Origin: Paraglaciecola marina | GTDB taxonomy: Bacteria; Pseudomonadota; Gammaproteobacteria; Enterobacterales; Alteromonadaceae | DNA length: 64,000 nucleotides | Direction of reading: 5' to 3' | NCBI RefSeq assembly: GCF_004360155.1 | Contig: NZ_SAIS01000001.1 | Coordinates: forward strand, 681,055 to 745,054 | Shown here: piece after piece, positions 54,113 to 63,489 of the stretch | Layout: each line of letters opens with the position of its first letter | How positions within the stretch are numbered: the stretch's first letter is position 1 | The notes under the pieces: model-generated | Database searches by the model: none | The model's input: the letters and a program-made list of their open reading frames with translations, nothing else | What the model was told of the DNA's origin: nothing | Position numbers and translations under genes: made by a program

Positions 54113-57049
54113 TCATTTTTCACTATTTTCGTGATATTTAGCTTGATATATCTGCACTTGATCACGACCATTTTGTTTTGCGAAGTAAAGCGCTTGATCG
54201 GCATGGCTGAGCATCTTATCGTATTCGTGTATTTCCTTGTTATCAGTTAAACCTATACTTATTGTAATACTAAGATCATCCGCGAGATGAGATAAGTTCT
54301 GTTTTTTAATTGTTAATCTAACAAGCTCACAAAAATCATAGGATTTATCTACATCATGATTTATTAGTAATGTGAATTCCTCACCACCCCACCGCGCGAG
54401 TTTTATTTGTTGTGAACTTTTTTGAGCTAAGTCTAAAAGAGTATCAGCGACTTTTTTAATAACTTTGTCGCCAGTAAGGTGTGAATAGTCATCGTTAACG
54501 CTTTTAAAATGATCAATATCCAATATAGCTATGGTTAACGGCTTACTGTTTTTGTTAGCCTCTTTTAAGTCATCATTACACCATTCATCAAAAGCTCGTC
54601 GGTTACATAAACCTGTCAATTGGTCATGTTTGGCTTGGTAAGAGAATAACTCAGATTGATTTTGCAGTTCCAGTGTTTGCTGGGCAACGAGTTCTTTCAA
54701 CTTTATTTGACTGCGTTGAATCGCGATCATTCTGTAACGATAAATTATGTATAAAGATAGGAGTAAGAGGATAACGATAATTAACTTGAACCAAGTTGTT
54801 TGCCAATAATAAGGTGTGATAATAAAGTTAATGGTTGCTAAGTTGTCTTGCCATTTTCCATTCGGATATTTTGCTCGCATATGAAAAGTATAATTACCTG
54901 GGGCTAAGCTAGTAAATTCAGTAAATGTATTTTTATGTTTATTTTTCCATTTTTTATCGAACCCAACTAACTTTGTTTGATAAGAAATATGTTTAGGCAT
55001 CAAATATCCTAAACCTGCATAGTGGATGGTAACTTGAGATGTTCCTGCAGGTAATATTACCGAGGGCATTATAGGGTAATATTTTCCGTCTACTTCGAGT
55101 TGTTCTATTACGACAGGAATAGTTGTTTGTGACATTGTTTTTAATCTTGATTCATCGACGTAACTCACACCTTTGGCCGTAGCAACCCAAACATTGCCAT
55201 CATTATGAAGTGTTGCAGAAGGTGTTGAACCACTATTGATTTGAAAATTTAGTAGACTAAAGCCCTGAGAAAAAAAATTATAATCAACATATTTGGTTCT
55301 TTTTTGAAGCACATCATTTATTGCGCTTTTGTTTACATTAATGACACCATTATTACTGGTTAGCCAAAAAGTGTTGTTTTTGTCTTCAACTATTTGGAAT
55401 ATTTTGTCTACTGGTAAGCCATCTTCTTTAGTGACTGCACTTACTGCATTTGTGACTACATCAATATTAACTAATCCTCTATCTGTTGCCATCCAAAGGT
55501 TATTATTTTCTACATGAAAGCCAAACGCATATTCAGCATCAAATTGATCATCCAAACTAAAAGCTTGAATGTCTCCTTGACTGAATGAGGCAATGCCTTC
55601 ACCTGTACCTATCCATACTTTACCCAATTGATCCTCAGCAAGGGCCATAATAAAATTTGCTGGTAAGCCGCTTTCTTTATTAAATACTTCAATTTTATTA
55701 TTAGGTGAGGCTTTAACTAATCCGTAACTAGTACCAATCCAAATATTTTTAGATGAATCAACCAGAATACTTCTAACTTCGTTACTAGGTAAACCATCCT
55801 TAGTTGTCAATAATTCCTCAAGGCCATTCTCAGTAGTAATGAATAGGCCGCTATGATAGGTACCAACAAGCACTTGTTTGTCAGGTGCTTCTGCCAAACT
55901 CAATATAGATAACTTTTTACCTATAGAAGTCTCGTTAATAGCGCTGATTTCATTATTATCTAATTTATTTAATCCTTTGCTACTACCTACCCATAAACTT
56001 CCGTCTGAATGAGATAATATACTGCGTATATAGTTACCAGATAAACCGTGCTTTGTTGTTACCGTAACAAAAGGAACTTCTCTTAAGCGAAATAAACCAC
56101 TGTTTGTGCCAATCCAAATACTGCGTTCTTTATCTTGAAAAAGTGTAGATATCTTATTTTTAGGTAAATCCGTTTGATTACTTAATTGCTCTAGCTTGTT
56201 ATGACTGAGTCGAAATAGTCCTCTATTATCTGTGCCTATCCAAAGGTTATGAGCAGAGTCTTCTAACAAACTGTTAACCCTATCGTTAACAAGTTCTGTA
56301 TGCAAAGATTTAAAATTCCCATCGATAAATTTATAAACGCCTTGTTGAGTCGCAACGACTAAGTGTTTGTCGTGTGTCAATATAAGGTCTTGCACTGATT
56401 TATTGGGTAAACCATATTTTTGATCAAAGTGGCGAACTAATGTTTTGTCTGTTACTGAAAATAAGCCTTTGTTAGTAGCAACCCAGATAGTACCTTTGTT
56501 ATCTTGTAATATTTTATAGGCACGTATATCGTTAATAATAACTGTATCTTGGTGTGTTTTCATATCGCGATATACTAAACCTTGACCTTCTAGTGCTAAC
56601 CATAGATTTTGATTATTGTCGTAAATAGCGTGGTTAATCATAGTTTCTGCTGGTTGGCCTGATGACCATTGATTTTTGTAACGCTCTGATATGCCTCCTC
56701 GTGCCCCTGCGACTAATAACTTACCCGACGGAGTCGCAGTCAAGCTTTTGACCGCTGAATCAGGAAGGCCAGCGCTTGACCCTCTGGAAAATATTGTAAA
56801 TTCTCTACCATTAAAGCGAGCTAATCCGCCCCAAGTTGCTATCCACAAGTAACCGTCAGATGTTTGTGAGATTGCATTAATACCATTGTGTGGTAGGCCA
56901 TCGCCTGTATTCCATGTTTCGGTAAAATAACTGGATAAAGGCAATGTTTCTTCAGCTGCTGACAAATTAGCTGAATGAAATGAGATCGCGTGTAGTATCA
57001 ATGTAAAAATGTTAATATCGATAAGTGAATACTTCAAAAAAAGGCTCAT
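54113..57049 (-). CDS. Propeller-sensor diguanylate cyclase
   Basis: A 978-residue membrane signalling protein. A signal/anchor region lies at 1-30. Two seven-bladed propellers follow (about residues 40-690), built of two-component-regulator repeats such as GYLWIATWGGLARFNG and SIWIGTNSGLFRL, then a Y_Y_Y domain (YQTKLVGFDKKWKNK), one membrane helix near 770 (LIIVILLLLSLYIIYRY), a coiled coil and a GGDEF domain with intact ARWGGEEF and LDIDHFKSVND. It should make cyclic di-GMP in response to a periplasmic ligand. No RxxD inhibitory site is seen before GGEEF. The ligand is unknown. Confidence 0.88.
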   Translation of the reverse strand: MSLFLKYSLIDINIFTLILHAISFHSANLSAAEETLPLSSYFTETWNTGDGLPHNGINAISQTSDGYLWIATWGGLARFNGREFTIFSRGSSAGLPDSAVKSLTATPSGKLLVAGARGGISERYKNQWSSGQPAETMINHAIYDNNQNLWLALEGQGLVYRDMKTHQDTVIINDIRAYKILQDNKGTIWVATNKGLFSVTDKTLVRHFDQKYGLPNKSVQDLILTHDKHLVVATQQGVYKFIDGNFKSLHTELVNDRVNSLLEDSAHNLWIGTDNRGLFRLSHNKLEQLSNQTDLPKNKISTLFQDKERSIWIGTNSGLFRLREVPFVTVTTKHGLSGNYIRSILSHSDGSLWVGSSKGLNKLDNNEISAINETSIGKKLSILSLAEAPDKQVLVGTYHSGLFITTENGLEELLTTKDGLPSNEVRSILVDSSKNIWIGTSYGLVKASPNNKIEVFNKESGLPANFIMALAEDQLGKVWIGTGEGIASFSQGDIQAFSLDDQFDAEYAFGFHVENNNLWMATDRGLVNIDVVTNAVSAVTKEDGLPVDKIFQIVEDKNNTFWLTSNNGVINVNKSAINDVLQKRTKYVDYNFFSQGFSLLNFQINSGSTPSATLHNDGNVWVATAKGVSYVDESRLKTMSQTTIPVVIEQLEVDGKYYPIMPSVILPAGTSQVTIHYAGLGYLMPKHISYQTKLVGFDKKWKNKHKNTFTEFTSLAPGNYTFHMRAKYPNGKWQDNLATINFIITPYYWQTTWFKLIIVILLLLSLYIIYRYRMIAIQRSQIKLKELVAQQTLELQNQSELFSYQAKHDQLTGLCNRRAFDEWCNDDLKEANKNSKPLTIAILDIDHFKSVNDDYSHLTGDKVIKKVADTLLDLAQKSSQQIKLARWGGEEFTLLINHDVDKSYDFCELVRLTIKKQNLSHLADDLSITISIGLTDNKEIHEYDKMLSHADQALYFAKQNGRDQVQIYQAKYHENSEK

Positions 57050-57303
57050 TATTATGAATTTTATAACTGATAGTTTAGCAATGTTCCTGTGGTTGAGGCA
57101 TTTATTTAAGGTATGTCACTCTTTTGAAAGATATATTTTATGCGTGGCACTCAACCTTGAGTTTATTATATTTCACGGAAGCTGATGCATCCGTATAATT
57201 ACCATTTTAAACAATGGAGCGACTAATATACTTTGCACATCGTTGAATATAGCATTGGTGAAGCTCACTACTAAAACTCTAAACGGCTCAGATAAATGTT
57301 AGG

Positions 57304-57873
57304 TTAAGGAGTAGGCAAGTGCTCTTTTACTATGTCGTAAAGTTCTGGTCTGTGTTCTGCCATTTCTTCTACTGTTAGGCCTTCAAGAGAGTGGGGGTAT
57401 TTAAGCCAAGCTGCGGTTTCGTGTACGTAATAGTCAGGAATGCGATCTACTTCACGGCGTGTTGGTTTGTAAAAGGGTACAGCTACGCGAATGTCTTCTG
57501 GCATGTTTAAGCGGGTTTTTTCTTGTAGGTTCTTGATTATGGCTTCAATTGAACGGCCGGTGTCAAATACATCGTCGACGATAAGTAGCTTGTCAGAATG
57601 TTGAACCTTTTTAATTAAATAATTAAGGTCGTGTACTTTTACTTCACGTGATTGTTTATCTATGCCTGCTGCATAAGATGAGGTTCTAATGGCAATGTTA
57701 TCTGTATCAATGCCGTGATAACTTAAGAATTCTTGAACTGCAATACCAATAGGGGCGCCGCCACGCCAAACCGCAATAATAAAAGTAGGGCGGTATCCGC
57801 TGTCAAAAACTAGCTTAGCAAGCTTGAACGAGTCAGCTAGCAGCTGCTCACCAGTTAAATAGGTTTTTTCCAT
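57304..57873 (-). CDS. Phosphoribosyltransferase (hypoxanthine-type fold)
   Basis: A 189-residue type-I phosphoribosyltransferase. The PRPP loop is LLIVDDVFDTGRS, an early GYRPTFIIAVWRGGAPIG carries the pyrophosphate-binding loop, and YYVHETAAWLKYPHSLEGL is near the end. It resembles the Pribosyltran proteins related to hypoxanthine and xanthine transferases; the base used is not readable. GAGG is five bases before the ATG. It is divergent from a paralogue at 57951 with 77 bp between them, and a decayed copy of it lies at 52796. Confidence 0.88.
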   Translation of the reverse strand: MEKTYLTGEQLLADSFKLAKLVFDSGYRPTFIIAVWRGGAPIGIAVQEFLSYHGIDTDNIAIRTSSYAAGIDKQSREVKVHDLNYLIKKVQHSDKLLIVDDVFDTGRSIEAIIKNLQEKTRLNMPEDIRVAVPFYKPTRREVDRIPDYYVHETAAWLKYPHSLEGLTVEEMAEHRPELYDIVKEHLPTP

Positions 57874-57950
57874 TACAACCTCATAATGAGTCGAATTATT
57901 GACAATATTGCCCGTATAATAAAGCTATCTGCCTGAACAAGAAAGTTGAT

Positions 57951-58517
57951 ATGAATATGAAAAAAATATTTCTCGATGAGAATACCTTAATTGAAGATTC
58001 CTTCCGCCTTGGGGTACAAATATTTGAGCGGGGTTATCGCCCAACTTTTATTGTTGGGCTATGGCGAGGAGGTAGTGCAGTGGGTATCTATGTTCAGGAG
58101 TGTTTGCAGACGTTAGGTGTTAAGACTGACCACATTTCAATTCGTACATCCTATAGAGGTTTGCCAAGTTATGAATCTATGCTGGCAGAGCCAGAAAACA
58201 TTCGTATTCACGGTACTCAATATTTAATCGAAAACTTAAACGAAGAAGACTCTTTGTTGATTGTTGACGACGTGTTTAGTTCTGGTCACAGTATCGATGC
58301 CACTATTCAGCGTCTAAAACGACAGTTAAAACGAAATTTTCCAAAAGACGTGAAAATAGCGACTTTGTTTAGCCGCCCAAGTTACCAGCGTACCAGTATT
58401 AAACCTGATTATTGCCTACATGAAACAGAAGACTGGCTGGTGTTTCCCTATGAGCTCAAAGGTTTAACCAGCGAAGAAATTCAGCAGCATAAACCTTATG
58501 TAGCTGAATTGGTCTAA
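57951..58517 (+). CDS. Second phosphoribosyltransferase, paralogue
   Basis: A 188-residue paralogue of the divergent neighbour. It has the same layout: GYRPTFIVGLWRGGSAVGIYVQE, PRPP loop LLIVDDVFSSGHS (Thr-Gly replaced by Ser-Gly), and a final LHETEDWLVFPYELKGL. The two differ through most of the middle, so the split is old. Both could salvage nucleobases with different preference. SelO follows 71 bp later on the same strand. Confidence 0.85.
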   Translation: MNMKKIFLDENTLIEDSFRLGVQIFERGYRPTFIVGLWRGGSAVGIYVQECLQTLGVKTDHISIRTSYRGLPSYESMLAEPENIRIHGTQYLIENLNEEDSLLIVDDVFSSGHSIDATIQRLKRQLKRNFPKDVKIATLFSRPSYQRTSIKPDYCLHETEDWLVFPYELKGLTSEEIQQHKPYVAELV

Positions 58518-58588
58518 AGGCTTCTGTTTAATGCACTCTCCAGGTTTGCTCCTATCGAATTGAATTTATAAAAAGGCTATTGAATTAT

Positions 58589-60301
58589 ATGGCAAATCAA
58601 CCAATTACTGACGTTTCTACAAGTGTTTACACTCTTGAGGATTTGGCTAAATTAACAGATTACTCCTTGATGGATAATCTTAATTGCGATCCTGAGGCCA
58701 CCGAAACGGGTGATGATTATGAACCCAGGCAGGTGTTTTCTGGGCACTATGTACCTGTTAAACCAACGGCTTTGCCTAATCCTAGATATGTGGTTCACAG
58801 TAACCGTTTTTTTACTGAGTTAGGGTTTGATGACAGCTTAGTGGAAACAGAAGCCTTTGCTCGGTTATTTTCTGGTGATATCTCTGATGTACCAGCACCT
58901 ATGCGAAAAGTGGGTTGGGCTACAGGTTATGCCTTGTCTATCTACGGTACTGAATATATTCAGCAATGTCCTTTTAGAACCGGTAACGGGTACGGTGATG
59001 GCCGAGCAATGTCTGTGCTTGAAGCTGTTATCAACGGCAACCGCTGGGAAATGCAGTTAAAAGGGGGCGGACCTACACCTTATTGCCGTGGTGGTGATGG
59101 CAGGGCAGTGCTGCGCTCAAGTATTAGAGAGTTTTTAGCCCAAGAGCATATGCATGCTTTAGGTGTACCCACTTCTCGCTCATTATGTTTATTTGTATCT
59201 GAGTCTGAGCAGGTTTTGCGTCCTTGGTACTCTGAAGGTTCATACGCCACAAACCCTGATAGAAATGTAGCTAACCCGGTTGCTATTTCAACCCGAGTCG
59301 CGCCTTCGTTTTTGCGGGTGGGTCAATTAGAACTATTCGCTCGTCGCGCTCGCTACAACACACATGCTGATGCCTTAAAAGAGTTAGAGATGATAGTGCA
59401 CCATTTGATTGAGCGCGAATATTCAAAAGAGGTCAATCAAGCGCTTCCACTTACAGAGCAAATTTTGCAATTAGCAGCGGCATTTTGTGAGCGGCTAACC
59501 ACCTTAGTTAGCCACTGGATGCGAGTTGGGTATTGCCAAGGTAACTTTAATAGTGATAACTGCGCATGTGGTGGTTATACCCTTGATTATGGTCCTTTTG
59601 GGTTTACCGAATGTTTTGAACCTTATTTCCAACCTTGGACGGGAGGTGGGCAACACTTTTCGTTTTTCAATCAAGGGGCTGCAGCTAAAACTAATTTCGA
59701 TATGTTTTGCAAATCACTACAGCCGTTACTTACTTCTGACCTTTTAGCACTAGAGTCCTTAGAGCAAATAGAGCAAGAATTCGATGCTGTTATGGAACGT
59801 AAAATGAAAGCTATGTGGGCCTCTAAACTTGGGCTTAAGTCTTTTGATGATGAGCTGTTAAATCAACTGCTAGATCTTATGAGGCAAACCTTTGTTGATT
59901 ACACCACTTTCTTCCGTGAACTTTCGAGTATTCCAGAAAATATAGCAGCGCTAAGTAAAAGCTTTTACGGCCCATTGACCAAGCCCTTGTCTGAAAAATG
60001 GACTGCATGGTTACAAAAATGGCATGGCTTGCTGAATATTGATGGAGATGATAAACAGGCATCAGATATAGCCAGTAGTATGCAACAAGTTAACCCTAAG
60101 TATAGCTGGCGTGAGTGGTTGGTGGTTCCTGCCTATCAGCTAGCTAGTCAGGGGGATTTCTCACTTGTTCATGAGTTGCAAGAAGTACTCACTCAGCCAT
60201 ATGAAGAACAAACCACAGAGGTTGAAACTAAATACAATCGTTTAAAACCTCAGGCGTATTTTGATGCGGGTGGGGTGTCTCACTACAGCTGTTCCTCTTA
60301 A
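58589..60301 (+). CDS. selO: SelO-type protein adenylyltransferase (pseudokinase AMPylase)
   Basis: A 570-residue member of the SelO/YdiU (UPF0061) family, which transfers AMP from ATP to hydroxyl side chains of proteins. Recognisable parts are the glycine-rich and lysine segment [25 protein letters not shown], the catalytic/metal region GNFNSDNC and DYGPFGF, and a C-terminal CSS. Cys568 is antepenultimate, where selenocysteine stands in animal SelO. It is longer than E. coli YdiU (478) and divergent in the GxMNTDN motif (here GNFNSDN). The ATG at 58589 is preferred to an in-frame TTG three codons earlier. Confidence 0.88.
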   Translation: MANQPITDVSTSVYTLEDLAKLTDYSLMDNLNCDPEATETGDDYEPRQVFSGHYVPVKPTALPNPRYVVHSNRFFTELGFDDSLVETEAFARLFSGDISDVPAPMRKVGWATGYALSIYGTEYIQQCPFRTGNGYGDGRAMSVLEAVINGNRWEMQLKGGGPTPYCRGGDGRAVLRSSIREFLAQEHMHALGVPTSRSLCLFVSESEQVLRPWYSEGSYATNPDRNVANPVAISTRVAPSFLRVGQLELFARRARYNTHADALKELEMIVHHLIEREYSKEVNQALPLTEQILQLAAAFCERLTTLVSHWMRVGYCQGNFNSDNCACGGYTLDYGPFGFTECFEPYFQPWTGGGQHFSFFNQGAAAKTNFDMFCKSLQPLLTSDLLALESLEQIEQEFDAVMERKMKAMWASKLGLKSFDDELLNQLLDLMRQTFVDYTTFFRELSSIPENIAALSKSFYGPLTKPLSEKWTAWLQKWHGLLNIDGDDKQASDIASSMQQVNPKYSWREWLVVPAYQLASQGDFSLVHELQEVLTQPYEEQTTEVETKYNRLKPQAYFDAGGVSHYSCSS

Positions 60302-60507
60302 TTTTAGAAGTGGGTGTTGTAACCATTAGGTTAACCCACTGCCGTTTGTTAACTTTTTAGTGCACGTTTACCCTCACTTTAAACAAGGCTAGGTAATCTT
60401 ATAATATTCCTTTTATTTTTAGGGAAAGGTGGTAGCTTGGGATGTATAGATTAAAGGTATTTAAATCTTATGTAATAGATATATTGTTGTTAATTAAAGA
60501 TAATATA

Positions 60508-61068
60508 ATGGAATGTTGCAAAGGTTTCTCATCTCGCCCCCCCTATTAATTAATAGGGCTATCGCTATTGGGTTTAAGTATTTTGGGGTGTAATAGTACC
60601 CGGGATCTGCACCCTTCCGATAGTTATGCGCCCCAATTAAATGTAAGTTTATCTAAAAGTATCAGTGATAGAGTTTCAGTTTCTGCTCATGTAAATGTTG
60701 CTTAAGGCGACGATAAAGAGCTTTTCAGACATGGCAATGCTATTCAAATAGACGAACAAAGGTATGTTGGGACCGAAGAAAGCCCTTTAGCGCTAAATTA
60801 CAAGTTTGATGTCGCAGTAAGTGCTTTGTTATTAGATATCCATCTCGCCAAAACCGCGCGTTAACAATTAACCTTATCCCCAGGTTTGAGCTATGTAACT
60901 TATGATCTAGATATCGATGTTAATAACACTGACCAATTTTTCACTGACGCGCACAGCATGGGGTATCGTTTTTAATTCAGTCAAAAACTCTATTCTGCTC
61001 TAAGTTAGCCTTACTGTGATTCTTTAGTTGAAGTTAAAGGCATGATTGACGACTTGTTAATCCGTTAG
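60508..61068 (+). pseudogene. Decayed lipoprotein/outer-membrane-barrel gene with five stops
   Basis: From an ATG at 60508 one frame can be followed for 186 codons to a TAG, interrupted by five in-frame stops and no frameshift. It reads as a lipoprotein signal (LLGLSILGCNST), then barrel-like alternating strands such as QLNVSLSKSISDRVSVSAHV and LSPGLSYVTYDLDIDV. I do not recognise a family. It is most likely a recent pseudogene. The 206 bp before it hold no other gene. Confidence 0.65.
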
Positions 61069-61106
61069 AAAAAAGGTCATGGATTAACATTCCTAATGCA
61101 AAATGA

Positions 61107-61157
61107 AAATGCCCATAAACTTAAGCTCTTTAAAGTTCCATGGGCATTTAGTTATTT
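61107..61157. terminator. Convergent stem-loop terminator
   Basis: The outer stem AAATGCCCAT / ATGGGCATTT with an inner AACTT/AAGTT stem is followed by AGTTATTTTTT. It lies between the pseudogene and the convergent AsmA-like gene. Confidence 0.7.
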
Positions 61158-61182
61158 TTTAGTACTGGTTTTAACAACTGCT

Positions 61183-61932
61183 TTAGTTGAGCAAGCCTTT
61201 TAATTTGTCGCTAGCTTTTTCAAGTAACTTGTCTTTCGCTTTGTCTTTCAAAACATTTTTGGCTTCTTTTTTGGCTTCAGCTATAGCGTTGTCTAACATA
61301 GTATTGACAATGGCTAGGCCTACTTGGTCGGCAGGTATACCATCTGGTTTGCCTATAGAGCCTGCATTAAACGTAGGCAAAGTTAGTTCGTAGGCTTTAG
61401 TGTCTAATTCAAGATCACCGGTATCTAGGTTTTCGAAATTAAGCTTTAATTGTAAGTCGCTAACCGTGACATTTTCAACAATCACAAGAGGAGAGGGGGT
61501 GTCACTTGCAACTGGCTCTGGCTCACTGGAGCTTGCAGGCAGATTCTTTTGAATATTGTTTTTCAGAACGATCAAATTACCCTGGCCATTGGCATCTATT
61601 TCGTAAAGCATCTCTGGCGCTGTAATACTAACAGTTTGCACTGTATAAGGTTCGCTAGTAATTGTGCCTAAATCTAGTGTGATGGCATCTATACTAAAGG
61701 CGTCTTCGTCGCTAAACCCTTCTGGGTTTTTAATATCTAAGTCATTAATCGTTAACCGGCCTTCAGATAGAGCAAGTTCAACATTAAAAACTGATACTTG
61801 TGTACCTAAGTATTTACCACCTTGATGTTCAATTTGGGTTTTTATAATCCCACCTGCACCGTTGATAACGTACCAAACTCCCGCAACGACTATACCTAGT
61901 ATTAGTGCGATTATTATGAGTGCTTTTTTCAT
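61183..61932 (-). CDS. AsmA-like membrane-anchored periplasmic protein
   Basis: A 249-residue protein with one N-terminal membrane helix (ALIIIALILGIVVAGVWYV). A mostly beta-strand periplasmic part follows, resembling the first part of AsmA/DUF748 proteins (GTQVSVFNVELALSEGRLTINDLDIKNPEGF, then VENVTVSDLQLKL). A C-terminal lysine/alanine-rich helix completes it (EAKKEAKNVLKDKAKDKLLEKA is typical text, shown in part). Probably it has a role in envelope lipid handling, but this is weak. AGGA seven bases before the ATG at 61932 fixes the start; an upstream in-frame ATG at 61965 lacks one. Confidence 0.7.
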   Translation of the reverse strand: MKKALIIIALILGIVVAGVWYVINGAGGIIKTQIEHQGGKYLGTQVSVFNVELALSEGRLTINDLDIKNPEGFSDEDAFSIDAITLDLGTITSEPYTVQTVSITAPEMLYEIDANGQGNLIVLKNNIQKNLPASSSEPEPVASDTPSPLVIVENVTVSDLQLKLNFENLDTGDLELDTKAYELTLPTFNAGSIGKPDGIPADQVGLAIVNTMLDNAIAEAKKEAKNVLKDKAKDKLLEKASDKLKGLLN

Positions 61933-62526
61933 TTTAGATCCTTTTAATGTATTTAAGTTAAACATGCCTTAACGACATATTTATGATGAATATTAACAAG
62001 GATGAAGCCTGCATTCACCTATAAAAGTCTCTATGTTCAATTACCAAGCAAGATCAAATTGACTTCAATAGCGCTCTGTCACCAATGATTTGTGGTTGGA
62101 TTATACTTTGCATTTTGGTTTCGATAGCCTTTTTAAGCAGAGCTGAAAATTCAATGTGTAGCCAAACTATCAAAAATTTAGGACCCCATGCTCTGCATCG
62201 CTCGTGTGGCAATTATATGCTGATGCATTAAACAGTAAATTTCAAATTCAGGTTGTAAATTTTACCGTACACTGAATTATTGACAAAGTAATTCGTAAAT
62301 ATCACCCATTTGGGTGAATAATTTTTTAAAAATTTCAACTTACACTACTAATGGTTTTGTGTTGGTTAAATACACAAATTAGGAAAGTGCATATTGTTTA
62401 ACTCTTTTATATGGGCATTTAGCCAATCAATAAAAGAAACCAGGCTATAAATGAGAGAGCTTAGTAACTAGCGTCACTTGATTTGTATCCGTTTAAATAT
62501 CGTTTAAATAAAAAGGAACTGTAACA
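61933..62526. other. Long intergenic region
   Basis: 594 bp with no gene I can support. It contains a hairpin TCACCC-ATTT-GGGTGA followed by a T run at 62302-62330 that looks like an isolated terminator. Near 62490-62512 two tandem copies of an 11-bp unit CGTTTAAATAT occur, just upstream of the PEP-CTERM gene. Confidence 0.5.
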
Positions 62527-63366
62527 ATGAAGTTTATTAATAAAAACCTTATATTTTTTACCATTATGATTCTGTTTTCAGAATTATCATCAGCATCGCT
62601 AGTTACCACTAGGATTGAAGGTCAATTTTTATTAGGTACTGTCATTTCTCTAAATGGTCAAGACATCACTTACGAAAACTTAGAAGCCTCCGGTGACGCT
62701 TTTGGGTTAGGCTCTTCAGATATCGAGTTTGCGGTGGGGATATGTGATCCAAATTTTCCGCCTCCTGATGGATGTGGTGGTGCGACTTCTGTTGAAAGAG
62801 GAGGGGAGTCGAATAAACTTTCTTTTGATGGTTTAGGTCTCAGAGAAGGCGGTATCCCTACTGACTCATTTCTAGTTGGCGAGTTTACTTTCGCAAACAA
62901 TGATATTACTTGGGACTCATTTGTTATCCAAAGTCTTTTCTTGGAGGTTAGTGCAATTGAATGCGATTTGTTTGGAGAAAACTGTGATGAGTCTACAAGG
63001 CACAGTGGCACAACCGAGTTAACCTTTGCATTCACTGCTAACGATCCTAACGATTTATCTGCTAGCGCAGATAGTGTCTGCCTAAAGACTGAGTTAGGTC
63101 TAGGAGATGATTTATGCGCTTGGGTACCAGAGTTTTCCTCAGAGTCTTTCGAAATCTATGGGCGATTTGGTTCATTGATAGTGGAAGATATAGTTCCTAG
63201 CTCCGCAGATGGGTTTGTCACAATTGGTACCGACTCATCACAAAATATTAAGTATTCAGCGACAGCTATACCTGAGCCATCTGGTATAGCATTAATAGGG
63301 TTAAGCTGCGCATGTTTGTTTCAATTATCTAGAAAGAAAACCCAAATTACTAATGAGAAACCTTAA
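62527..63366 (+). CDS. PEP-CTERM sorting-signal protein
   Basis: A 279-residue exported protein. A signal peptide ends near SSAS (about residue 24). A beta-rich body with several cysteines follows. The C-terminal sorting signal is PEPSGIALIGLSCACLF, then a basic end (RKK). PEP-CTERM proteins are handled by an exosortase and usually end up in the cell surface or biofilm matrix. The exosortase is not in this window. The body is not recognised. AAGGA nine bases upstream supports the ATG. Confidence 0.82.
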   Translation: MKFINKNLIFFTIMILFSELSSASLVTTRIEGQFLLGTVISLNGQDITYENLEASGDAFGLGSSDIEFAVGICDPNFPPPDGCGGATSVERGGESNKLSFDGLGLREGGIPTDSFLVGEFTFANNDITWDSFVIQSLFLEVSAIECDLFGENCDESTRHSGTTELTFAFTANDPNDLSASADSVCLKTELGLGDDLCAWVPEFSSESFEIYGRFGSLIVEDIVPSSADGFVTIGTDSSQNIKYSATAIPEPSGIALIGLSCACLFQLSRKKTQITNEKP

Positions 63367-63489
63367 CAACCTATGCCACCACAGAGCTTGTTAAATAGAG
63401 AATTAATAAGCTCCGTAAATATGTACAAACAACATTTTCATGGTCTGTATTTTATTTAAAGCCGTCGTAAAAAGAATAAGGAAAGACAA

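Noticed and set aside
57149..57162. Palindrome ACTCAA-CC-TTGAGT
   Set aside because: Too short and too AT-rich to call an operator without further copies.
60280..60301. Selenocysteine codon in the SelO gene
   Set aside because: The codon at the expected place is TGT (Cys) and the gene ends in TAA; no in-frame TGA is present.
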